This document shows positions 7,559 through 15,427 of a stretch of DNA of 35,053 nt, piece by piece. Under the pieces are notes generated by a model. The model had not been told where the DNA came from. It saw only the letters and a list, made by a program, of their open reading frames with translations, and searched no databases. Position numbers and translations under genes: made by a program. Source of the DNA: an uncultured Akkermansia sp. (GTDB taxonomy: Bacteria; Verrucomicrobiota; Verrucomicrobiia; Verrucomicrobiales; Akkermansiaceae). Position 1 is the first letter of the stretch; each line of letters begins with the position of its first letter. The DNA is taken from NCBI GenBank assembly GCA_947631435.1, contig CANRLM010000026.1, positions 1 through 35,053 on the forward strand, written 5' to 3'.

Positions 7559-8084
7559 CTCACTGTCCATGAAATCAATTTTCCTGGGACGGATGTGAGC
7601 AAGGTGGTGGATAGCAATGGGGAGCCGCTGGTGGTGTGGCATGGGAGCGAGGAGGAGTTTAGTGTGTTTGACCGGCCGCGCGGGAGGAAGAGCATGGATA
7701 TTCAGGGGCTTTTCTTTTCGCCGGATAAGATGGAGGCGGAAGGTTATCGGAGAAATGTGCGCGGGTTTTCTTGAATTTGAGGAATCCGGCGGATTTTGAT
7801 AAGGCTATAGTGTGTTGAATCCGTCGCGTTCGCAGAATCAGGCGGGGGTGGAGGTGCGCGAGCCGTTAGGAGGCAGAGGGATATGATGGTGTGAATAATG
7901 ACAGGGAAGAGTATATTGCTTTTTCGTCGGAGCAGATTAAGAGCGTGGATAACTAAGGGACGTTTGATGCGGGCAGTGCGGATGTTTCGATGAGTATGAG
8001 AGAGGGGAATTTGAGGAGGAGGGTGGTGGAGAGGCTGATGCGGCGTATGATAAAGCGGGTATCTTTCGCTACTTTATTCGCTAA
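7556..8084 (+). pseudogene. Frameshifted relic of a mobile-element polyvalent protein (ART domain)
   Basis: The first frame (7556-7774) encodes DVSKVVDSNGEPLVVWHGS, FSVFDRP and GLFFSPDKMEAEGY, the signature of ADP-ribosyltransferase-like domains found in phage and conjugative-element polyvalent proteins. A frameshift near 7760 continues as VFLNLRNPADFDKA, as expected next in this family. Further on, EEYIAFSSEQIKSVDN, a stop, then GTFDAGSADVSMS match the usual ending of the domain (Y.aF...QIKSa..N.GTFD...pdi..S). A last frame adds GGGEADAAYDKAG before a TAA at 8082-8084. The gene is broken by at least two frameshifts and internal stops and marks a degraded mobile element at the edge of the accessory island. 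Confidence 0.8.
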
Positions 8085-8303
8085 TTATCGATATCTCGTT
8101 GTAGAATTTAACTGTGCATCTCTTTCCGAAAGAGATGTCCAGATAAAAAAGTCGTTATGTATTATTTTCCAACGAGGGTATGCTTTCGCGAAATCCAGAT
8201 TTTGGGAAGGTCCACATTCCCTAAAAAAGGGAGATACCTCTTGTAAGTAATTCTCTTTGAATTAAATACAAATATAATCCTGTATATCGCATTCGGAAAG
8301 AGA

Positions 8304-8309
8304 TATGCT
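8304..8309 (+). promoter_or_regulatory. Possible -10 box placed six bases before the start of the exported SEL1 gene
   Basis: TATGCT (8304-8309) is followed by exactly six bases and ATG 8316, the same spacing as at pdxH and the metal operon. No good -35 box is seen at the right distance. An alternative TATAAT lies at 8273-8278. The gap 8085-8315 contains nothing else I can support. Confidence 0.35.
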
Positions 8310-8315
8310 GCGGTC

Positions 8316-9554
8316 ATGAAGCGGGTCAGAATAGAAAAATTGGTGGTGAGCATTGTTCTCATCCTATTTTCCGTATTAGTGATGCCACAAGCATGGGCAG
8401 AGGGAGACATTGACGTACTACGAGCTGCGCATCGGGGGAATGTGAATGCTATGCGTCGCATTGGTATGCGTATGTACCGAGGGTGCTCTGTTGGCAATCC
8501 TTCGGCCGGGATACAGTGGCTGGAGAGAGCAGCAGAGAAAGGTGATGTCGAGGCTATGTACGATCTCGGGAGAATCTATCAGAGTAAAAAAGATTATGGA
8601 AGAGCTGCCGAATACCTCAAACAGGCGGCGGAGCAAGGTCATTCAAAGGCAAGTGAGCGTTTAGAGAAGTTGCCTCTTGAGCATTCTCTTGAACTTGTGG
8701 AAAAGAAAGCGAAGTCCGGCAACTACAAGGCATGCATGCGGTTGCTGAAAGCCTACTTGTTAGGCGGAGAGGATATTCAAATAGACGCTGACAATGCGTG
8801 GAACTGGTATGAGCAAGCGGCTAAACTGAAGGCGCAAGAAACAAGGGAAACGATAAAGAAATGGAATGCGTCACAAACGGTGTCTTTGTGGGAGAAGATT
8901 GTTGACAAAAATAGGGATGATGAGGAGGTCCTGATGTACCTAGCTGAACTATACGAAAAAGGCGCGGATGGACTCATGAAGGATGAGGAAAAGGCTAAAA
9001 AGTATTACCAGAGAGCTGCCACTTCCGGAAATCTTCAGGCTGTTGCGTGGCTGAAGGAAAGGGGGATATCTTTCGAGACAAAGGCGGAACGAGATGCAAG
9101 ACTTGCTCGTGAGGCCGAAGCAAAGCGAAAGGCAGAGGCAGCCAGACAGGAGAGGGAAAGACGTGAACAAGAGATGGCTAATGAGAAGCATCGGGATCTT
9201 TTCCGATCTCTCCTGAGAGATCATGGTCGTGAGCGTGCCAACTTCTTATGTTGCTACGGAGATGCCAATCCGTACGACGAAGAGATTTCTCTTGGGAAGC
9301 TTAGCACAATGAATGAATTTAGTCAATTCTATCTCTCAGGGCGAGTTTATCAGAAAATTAGTGATAGTCGATTTTTAGCATTAGCTAATGGCACAACTAT
9401 TTCGGTGGTGGTACCCCCCGATGTAAAAATTAATTTTGCAGATAAAGATTTGGTGCATGGCATTTTCATGCGCGATGGAAGCTATTCGTATGAAACGGTA
9501 TCCGGACAGTGGAAGGAAGTGAGGAATTATATTATCGTTGCAGGTTCGAATTAG
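8316..9554 (+). CDS. Exported SEL1-repeat protein
   Basis: 412 residues. A signal peptide or anchor covers about 1-28 (ending PQAWAEG). SEL1/TPR-like helical repeats lie at about 30-115 (AAEKGDVEAMYDLGRIYQS, AAEQGHSKASERLEKL) and about 195-245 (LAELYEKGADGLMKDEEKAK). A Lys/Arg/Glu/Ala-rich coiled coil follows (255-290), then a beta-rich C-terminal domain (about 320-412, with SGRVYQKISDSRFLALANG) that I cannot name. SEL1 proteins usually act as scaffolds for protein complexes. It lies 77 bases upstream of the PrsW gene, reads in the same direction, and could be the periplasmic arm of the same system. It is AT-richer than pdxH. Confidence 0.85.
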   Translation: MKRVRIEKLVVSIVLILFSVLVMPQAWAEGDIDVLRAAHRGNVNAMRRIGMRMYRGCSVGNPSAGIQWLERAAEKGDVEAMYDLGRIYQSKKDYGRAAEYLKQAAEQGHSKASERLEKLPLEHSLELVEKKAKSGNYKACMRLLKAYLLGGEDIQIDADNAWNWYEQAAKLKAQETRETIKKWNASQTVSLWEKIVDKNRDDEEVLMYLAELYEKGADGLMKDEEKAKKYYQRAATSGNLQAVAWLKERGISFETKAERDARLAREAEAKRKAEAARQERERREQEMANEKHRDLFRSLLRDHGRERANFLCCYGDANPYDEEISLGKLSTMNEFSQFYLSGRVYQKISDSRFLALANGTTISVVVPPDVKINFADKDLVHGIFMRDGSYSYETVSGQWKEVRNYIIVAGSN

Positions 9555-9577
9555 TATAGTTTCTTGGATGGCGTCAA

Positions 9578-9606
9578 TTGCAGTATCTCTGCTGATTTCC
9601 CATAGG
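9578..9606 (+). promoter_or_regulatory. Weak promoter candidate before the PrsW/GTPase operon
   Basis: TTGCAG (9578-9583), 17-nt spacer, CATAGG (9601-9606). The start codon is 26 bases further on with an AGGA at 9625-9628, one of the few Shine-Dalgarno-like sites in the window. The -10 box is poor. Confidence 0.3.
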
Positions 9607-9631
9607 TAAATTTTCTTTGCGTAAAGGATTC

Positions 9632-11095
9632 ATGGAACAGTACTACTATTCTTCAGATGGGGGAGCCAGTTGGGTGGGCCCATTCGATAAGGCGCAAATA
9701 AACGAGTTGCGCGCTTCCGGGATTATTCAACCGTCGTATGCTGTGCGTACGGAGGGGGAGCAGCAATCGGGAACTGCTCAGCAGGCATCGGCCGATCAGC
9801 AATATTGGGTTGTGCTCGGTAGCGGTCGGCAGCTCGGTCCGTACACGAAGGCGGCTCTTGCCTCGCTTGCTTCCATGGGTAAGATCGGAGCTGCAACCAT
9901 GGTGCTTGCCCAGGGAATGGAGACTCCTGTTGCGTATTCTTCGCTAGGTGCCGGAGCAAACCCGGCAAGTCCGGCGGCAGAGGCTCAACCTTCCTTCCCT
10001 GATGGCTCAGCAGCACCCTCATCTGAAGCTCATGCCGCGTCTTACGCGCCGACTCTCGATAAATTAGATAGATTTTCCTTTGGTCGTTTTATTTCGGGGA
10101 TTTTTCAACGTCATACTTCTGACGAACTTTTGATGGACTTCTGCGCCGGCACTCCTTTTGGTACGCCGGATATCCGAAGTGTTCATGCGACGTGGCCAAG
10201 TCCGTGGATTTTCGCACGTATAGCCGGTCTCTTTATTCTGCTGTATGTGGGATTGATTTTTACTATGGTGGAATATTCGAATCCTAAGCTTATTCCAGCA
10301 ATCATGTTTGTTGCGAATTTCGGAGTACCATTTAGTGTACTTGTTCTGCTGTTTGAGTTCAATATACGCAGGGATATCCCTTTCTACGCAGTGGTAAAAG
10401 CGTTTCTCTTGGGAGGAGTCCTTTCCCTTTTCATCACGTCCATTTTAAATGAAAAAATCCATCTCGGTCCGGAAGCATATTGGGCAGGACCGATCGAGGA
10501 GCCGGCAAAATTATTGGCAGCTATTTTTATCGCATCCTCATTCCGTAATGGGAGGATTTTAACGGGTACGTTGATAGGGTGTGCCATTGGTGCAGGTTTT
10601 GCTGCCTTCGAGAGTGCGGGCTATGGCTTTGAGATTGGATTCGAATCCTTTTTGCAGACGTTTATTGCCGGTTTGAAGGAAATAACACCGGAGCATTTGT
10701 CCGATCTCGTACGTCACGGGCTTGATAAATATACCACGGAGATGGATCATTTGTCTGTCCGGCGTGCTATATTAGCTCCTGGAATGCACGTTGTGTGGGC
10801 CGCCATCACGGCGGGGGCATATTGGCAAGTCTTGTCGCAGAAGATCAGGCAAGGGGTGCGTGCGGCGGAGGACAGGAGTGTGGATTTCTCTGTTTTTGTC
10901 GATACAGGTTTTTTGAAATTTGCCGTGATTTCCGTAGGTCTTCACATGTTGTGGAACAGTCAAATTGGAGCGGATTATGGATGGTACAAGTATTTAGTGC
11001 TTGGCTTAATTGCATGGGCTGTGCTCTTGTGGTTGGTACAATCGGGGATTAACCAGGTGAAGGAAGAAAAGCTTAAAGCGTTACAAGGGCAATGA
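9632..11095 (+). CDS. GYF-GYF-PrsW fusion: predicted intramembrane metalloprotease
   Basis: 487 residues. Two GYF_2-like domains lie at about 4-45 (YYYSSDGGASWVGPF) and 58-100 (QYWVVLGSGRQLGPY); a low-complexity linker runs to about 145. About eight membrane helices carry the PrsW protease motifs: GPIEEPAKLL (Glu289, Glu290, Lys293), AIGAGFAAFES (Glu327), APGMHVVWAA (His385) and VGLHMLWN (His438). In Bacillus, PrsW performs site-1 cleavage of an anti-sigma factor; the substrate here is unknown. ATG 9632 follows an AGGA; an in-frame TTG 15 nt upstream is less likely. Its stop overlaps the start of the GTPase gene by ATGA, implying coupled translation. The GYF_2 domains probably bind a proline-rich partner, perhaps the GAP1-N2 protein two genes downstream. 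Confidence 0.88.
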   Translation: MEQYYYSSDGGASWVGPFDKAQINELRASGIIQPSYAVRTEGEQQSGTAQQASADQQYWVVLGSGRQLGPYTKAALASLASMGKIGAATMVLAQGMETPVAYSSLGAGANPASPAAEAQPSFPDGSAAPSSEAHAASYAPTLDKLDRFSFGRFISGIFQRHTSDELLMDFCAGTPFGTPDIRSVHATWPSPWIFARIAGLFILLYVGLIFTMVEYSNPKLIPAIMFVANFGVPFSVLVLLFEFNIRRDIPFYAVVKAFLLGGVLSLFITSILNEKIHLGPEAYWAGPIEEPAKLLAAIFIASSFRNGRILTGTLIGCAIGAGFAAFESAGYGFEIGFESFLQTFIAGLKEITPEHLSDLVRHGLDKYTTEMDHLSVRRAILAPGMHVVWAAITAGAYWQVLSQKIRQGVRAAEDRSVDFSVFVDTGFLKFAVISVGLHMLWNSQIGADYGWYKYLVLGLIAWAVLLWLVQSGINQVKEEKLKALQGQ

Positions 11096-12984
11096 AAACA
11101 TTATACGTCTATGACTGCAAGACAGGAAGGGTAAGTATGAGTCGCAACTGCCCTGTGCAGGTAGGAAGTTCTCCGAGCTGTCCCTTGCAGGTAAGAATGA
11201 GTGGTGATGCAGGTCTCTTTCTGGCGACCGGACAGACCGGACTGTCTTTCTATATGCAGATGAAGGCAGGGACGGTGGGAGAGATCAATGGTGAGCAGTT
11301 GGAGAGCGTACGGGCGATTGAGCCGGGACGGGAGCATTTGATCATCGTGAAGGATGGGATGTTCGTTGTGTATTGGACGGAAAACGAGGCTGAAGGGTGG
11401 GCGCTGATGGGTCAGTACGATAACAGAAAATGGTATTTGTACGGTAATGCGGTACAACAATGGGAGGGACCGTATGATCTTGCGACGATTGTGGCCGATC
11501 CCGGCATGGAGAGGTTGTACACATGGGGGATGTTCGCCGGAATGAGGGGCGGAGTATGCAGACTTAAGACCCTGAGACGCATTATGCAGGGAATCGTGCA
11601 GCAGATGCCGTCGGCGGGTATGCAGTCGCCTCCTATTGCTGTTGCTTCGAATCCGAACGTCGGGGCTGCGCAGGCATATTCTACCATGGGGACCAACAAC
11701 CCGGCGAGTGGTTCTCAGCCTGCCGTGAAGACGATGCCCGAGCCGACTCCCCAGGCATCTGAAGAGATCCCGCCAGATGAGAGCGTAGGAGAGTTTACAT
11801 GCCCCGTGTGTTGGCTGAAATTTGATGCCGGGGATGTCATGAGCATAGCGAGTCATCCGGATTTGATCGGAGATCCCGTGTTGGGGCGAGACCAGATGCA
11901 GCGTTTTCTCGCAACGCGGTTTAATTCCGTTGGCCAGGCTTTGGATGAGAAAGGAATGCCGTGTCCGGACGTGGCGTGTCCACATTGTCGCTGTAAATTA
12001 CCGCCGGCATTTTTGGAATCACGGGAACATATTTTCTCCGTCATTGGTGCGCCTGCTGCCGGCAAGTCGTACTACCTGGCCTCTCTTGTACATGAAATGG
12101 AGAGTGTGCTTGCGAGAAGATTCGGAGCAGCTTGGAGGGATGCGGATCCCACGGGGAATTCCATGCTTAATGATGTGACATATCGGCTTTTTAACGCTAA
12201 CTCTCCCGAGGAAGCTTATTTGAGTAAGACGGATCTGGATGGCGCGCTATACTCAGAATTCCGACGCCACGGAAGGATGGTGAAATTACCGAAACCTTTT
12301 GTTTATGTCATTTCTTCGTTGAAGGATCCCAAGAAAATCACATCGTTGATTTTCTATGACAATGCAGGAGAGCATTTCGAGCCCGGGCGCAATACCGAGG
12401 ATTCTCCAGGGGCTCGGCATGTGAGCGTGGCAGACGGTCTGTTCTTCCTTTTTGATCCTACGACGAGTGCACCGTTTCGTCGTAAGATTGGGGAAAATAC
12501 GGATCCGCAACTTGCCTCGGATGCTCCCAAACGCATGGATCAGCAGAATATCATCATGACAGAGACAGCCGTGCGTATTTCTACCATCCTGAATCTTTCT
12601 CCCGGACAGAGAATTAACAAGCCTTTGGCCGTGATGCTCGGGAAGTGCGATCTATGGCTCGACAAATTGGGTGGGAAGTTACAATCAATTTATACGGATG
12701 ATGGGAGGGTGGATCATGAGAGAGTTGATGCTAATTCAAAGATCCTGCGGGAGTTCATGATGGAAATGGTTCCTTCACTTTGCACCTCGGCGGAGTCACT
12801 TTCTTCCTGCGTACGATACTTTGCTGTGTCACCGCTCGGCTGTTCGCCGGTAAAATTCTTTGATGCTGCCAGCAATAGCACGAAGATAGGTCCGGATCCC
12901 ATGAAAATCACGCCGCAGGGAGTGTGTGATCCAACTCTCTGGGTTTTGAGCCTTCTCGAACCAGACATTGTTCCATTCATTTGA
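11092..12984 (+). CDS. TRAFAC-type GTPase with FHA-like, GYF-like and zinc-ribbon modules
   Basis: 630 residues, no membrane span. Residues 1-95 look like a degenerate FHA domain (NGEQL at 66-70, then a hydrophobic-strand pattern). Residues about 112-158 are GYF_2-like (KWYLYGNAVQQWEGPYDL). A Pro/Ala-rich linker follows, then zinc-ribbon pairs C237-x2-C240 and C291, C296-x2-C299, C301. The GTPase core has Walker A GAPAAGKS (319-326), G3 FYDNAGE (Asp423-Gly426) and G4-like GKCD (517-520). Zinc ribbons before a P-loop GTPase, next to a GAP1-N2 gene, fit the DO-GTPase group known to accompany GAP1 proteins; that subgroup assignment is my inference. The ATGA overlap upstream and a 4-nt gap downstream show a tight operon. 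Confidence 0.85.
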   Translation: MKTLYVYDCKTGRVSMSRNCPVQVGSSPSCPLQVRMSGDAGLFLATGQTGLSFYMQMKAGTVGEINGEQLESVRAIEPGREHLIIVKDGMFVVYWTENEAEGWALMGQYDNRKWYLYGNAVQQWEGPYDLATIVADPGMERLYTWGMFAGMRGGVCRLKTLRRIMQGIVQQMPSAGMQSPPIAVASNPNVGAAQAYSTMGTNNPASGSQPAVKTMPEPTPQASEEIPPDESVGEFTCPVCWLKFDAGDVMSIASHPDLIGDPVLGRDQMQRFLATRFNSVGQALDEKGMPCPDVACPHCRCKLPPAFLESREHIFSVIGAPAAGKSYYLASLVHEMESVLARRFGAAWRDADPTGNSMLNDVTYRLFNANSPEEAYLSKTDLDGALYSEFRRHGRMVKLPKPFVYVISSLKDPKKITSLIFYDNAGEHFEPGRNTEDSPGARHVSVADGLFFLFDPTTSAPFRRKIGENTDPQLASDAPKRMDQQNIIMTETAVRISTILNLSPGQRINKPLAVMLGKCDLWLDKLGGKLQSIYTDDGRVDHERVDANSKILREFMMEMVPSLCTSAESLSSCVRYFAVSPLGCSPVKFFDAASNSTKIGPDPMKITPQGVCDPTLWVLSLLEPDIVPFI

Positions 12985-12988
12985 GGTC

Positions 12989-15427
12989 ATGCAAGAGCTC
13001 ATTTACACAAGTGCGCCTCGATTGCTTGAAGCCGGCAAGACCGGGTTCGGCACATTGATGTGTACTAAAGGCATGCCACAGCCTCTTGTCTCCTATCTGG
13101 AACGGATCAGCGCTTTCGATCGTGGGGCGGGAGTTGATGCGCTTCAGTACTACACGACTTACAGGATGGGACGTGTCCTCTTTCACGTATTTAGCCGTGT
13201 TGGGGATTGTGGAGCTGATTACACGGGAAGGACGAATCACATTGCCCACCATTTTGTGATAGAGGAAGAAACTCCCGAAGCGGATGCGTTGTTGCAACAG
13301 CAAACACCTGCAAGTGTACTGATGGGGCTGGAAGGACTTTGGGTGACTACCTGCCCCTCTGCTCCCGGGTTTCCGGAAGAGAGGTTTCCTGCAATTTCCC
13401 AACCTGACACCTCGACGAGTGAGTGGGAAAAATTGACGGGGGCGAGAGAGAAGGCACGATGGATGGGGTTGCAACCATACGATGAAGGATGTTGTCTGGT
13501 GATATCGGAGGTGGCGAGAACTTCGCTTTGCCTGCAGCTGCTGCATGAGGGCTATTTGTGCAAAAAAAACAACGGCTGGGGGTGTGGATTTGCGACAGCT
13601 TGCACCGGGACCTTGGGCGCCAATCTCGTCCCAGTGACATGTTTGGATGCAAGGCAAAGTGCAGCGGGGGTGAATCCGGGAAGGGCAACCCCTGTTCTGG
13701 AGGTGACTAATGCTCTCGTGATGCCGCCGGAGTTGTCCGCGCATGCTGAAGATCAGGATTTTGCGCCTCCGATTTCTGTCGCTGAGCAACCTCCGCCGGA
13801 ATCGTTGCCTCCGTCCACCGAGCAATTGCCATCGGCATTTTCAGTGCCGTTGCAAACGCCTGTTTCGGTACCGCCTACCTCGCCACCGCGCAGAGCGCCC
13901 GTTGGAAGATCCGCGGAATCAGATCATGTGTCGTTCGCGGTAAAGGTTGCTGCCGCTCTCGTGGTTCTTGCTGCAATCTTCTTCATCTTTCGCCCTGGCA
14001 AGGAAGAACGTTTGGTACAGCCAGCGGGCTCCAAACCGGGTGTTTCCGGAATTCCTGAAAAGCATCCTTCCGGCGAGAAACAGAGTACTCCCTTTGGACC
14101 GTCAACGAAGAAGCCCAAGTCGTCTGGGAAACCTTCGGTAGAAGTGAAAGGTGAGGAGCCGTCGATCCATGGGGGAGAGAAGAGCGAGGGCAGAAAGAAT
14201 GAGGGTGCGACCGAGACTTCTTCCGAAGCTCCTGTTGTTCCCCCTGCTTCGGGAGGAGACCTCGAGAGTGCATCTGATACACCTTTGCCCAAGGACGCGT
14301 CGTCGACAGATCTTGCAACATCGTCGAATGAAACAGCGGGGGCTGGTAAGGGGGATGCAGTTGGTGGGGAAGTTACGGCAACAGAACGGGACGTTCCCTC
14401 CTCGCCCCACAGGGAAGGGCAGAGTGACGACAAGAACGACCAGGGCACGCACGAAACTTCGCCGTCCGATACACAGTCATCTCCTGGTGTACAGGGCCAA
14501 CGTCCAGGGAAAGCGAGCAACGGCTCGCCTTCGAGCGGGGACGTGCCAGTGGTGGCAGATGTTATTGAGACGGGCATCGAAACAGTGACGGCAATAGGAG
14601 ATGCTGTTTCTGCGGGAATAGGTCTCTCCGGCGGATCTTCTTCTCAGTCTGAAAATGAATCTGCCGGCAATTCGTCCAAGTCGTTTTCTTTCCGAGATGG
14701 AGACAGCGGAGTTCAAGTAAAAGTCGCGACCGAGTGGAAGGAGCAGACCGAGCGATTTGATGTTGCCGTCACAATCGTAATCAACAAAGAGGCGTTAAGA
14801 GAAACGGGTTATTCCGAGGAAGAGGGATGGGAACTTTATTACGGTACAGATCTGTGGTCTAAGCCGATTACGGAAAAACGTTCTTTCTCGGAATTTAATC
14901 CGGATGTGAAGGAGATTATGATGAAGTTAAATAGCGCCGTGGAAGATATGAAAGAGGCAGCCGAAGAGTACGATGAGGCGGTCGGGAGAAACGGGAAAAA
15001 AACAACAGTGTCGGAAATCCTTCAGACAGCATTGAAAGATGCCAAGAAAGGGAAAAAGAATATCAAATTGCTCAAAGAGGAAATTCAGAGAGAAAAATCG
15101 AAAGCGAAGACAGAGGGAGCGAGAAACAACGAATCTCCTTCCGGCGAGGAGGACAATACGGGGGGAAAAGAACAGGATCGAGAGACAAAGAATGAGAATC
15201 TATGTCATCAACTTTTGGAATGTATTAACAGATACGAGCAAGCTCGCAAAGATAAGGTGAGTATACTCAGAGAAGCGGAAGGAAAGATAAAGACGGATTA
15301 TAAAAAACGTGTGAGGTTTGAACTTACTGTTGTTTCTGTCCAGGAAACAGACCCCAAGAACGCAGTTCTTGCGGGGAAATTCAAGATAAAAGGTAAAGAA
15401 GAACACGAACGAGAAAAAAATGAGTAA
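12989..15427 (+). CDS. GAP1-N2 (GTPase-associated protein 1) membrane protein with long linker
   Basis: 812 residues. The N-terminus carries GAP1-N2 hallmarks: ELIYTSAPRLLEAGKTGFGT, GMPQPLVSYLERIS and DYTGRTNHIAHHFV (77-90). The remaining GAP1 part runs to about 240. Residues about 259-304 are proline-rich (PPPESLPPSTEQLP, PTSPPRRAP), then one membrane helix (about 315-335). Next is a Ser/Pro/Glu/Gly low-complexity arm (about 337-565), and finally a folded-looking region (VAVTIVINKEAL) with a charged coiled coil (about 640-760). GAP1 proteins are known as obligate neighbours of specialised GTPases in predicted conflict or signalling systems. ATG 12989 is chosen because the GAP1 motif starts there. 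The gene overlaps the next by eight bases. Confidence 0.88.
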   Translation: MQELIYTSAPRLLEAGKTGFGTLMCTKGMPQPLVSYLERISAFDRGAGVDALQYYTTYRMGRVLFHVFSRVGDCGADYTGRTNHIAHHFVIEEETPEADALLQQQTPASVLMGLEGLWVTTCPSAPGFPEERFPAISQPDTSTSEWEKLTGAREKARWMGLQPYDEGCCLVISEVARTSLCLQLLHEGYLCKKNNGWGCGFATACTGTLGANLVPVTCLDARQSAAGVNPGRATPVLEVTNALVMPPELSAHAEDQDFAPPISVAEQPPPESLPPSTEQLPSAFSVPLQTPVSVPPTSPPRRAPVGRSAESDHVSFAVKVAAALVVLAAIFFIFRPGKEERLVQPAGSKPGVSGIPEKHPSGEKQSTPFGPSTKKPKSSGKPSVEVKGEEPSIHGGEKSEGRKNEGATETSSEAPVVPPASGGDLESASDTPLPKDASSTDLATSSNETAGAGKGDAVGGEVTATERDVPSSPHREGQSDDKNDQGTHETSPSDTQSSPGVQGQRPGKASNGSPSSGDVPVVADVIETGIETVTAIGDAVSAGIGLSGGSSSQSENESAGNSSKSFSFRDGDSGVQVKVATEWKEQTERFDVAVTIVINKEALRETGYSEEEGWELYYGTDLWSKPITEKRSFSEFNPDVKEIMMKLNSAVEDMKEAAEEYDEAVGRNGKKTTVSEILQTALKDAKKGKKNIKLLKEEIQREKSKAKTEGARNNESPSGEEDNTGGKEQDRETKNENLCHQLLECINRYEQARKDKVSILREAEGKIKTDYKKRVRFELTVVSVQETDPKNAVLAGKFKIKGKEEHEREKNE

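Noticed and set aside
9541..9556. GGTTCGAAT resembling a tRNA T-loop
   Set aside because: It lies in the last codons of the SEL1 gene; no acceptor, D-arm or anticodon stem can be formed around it.
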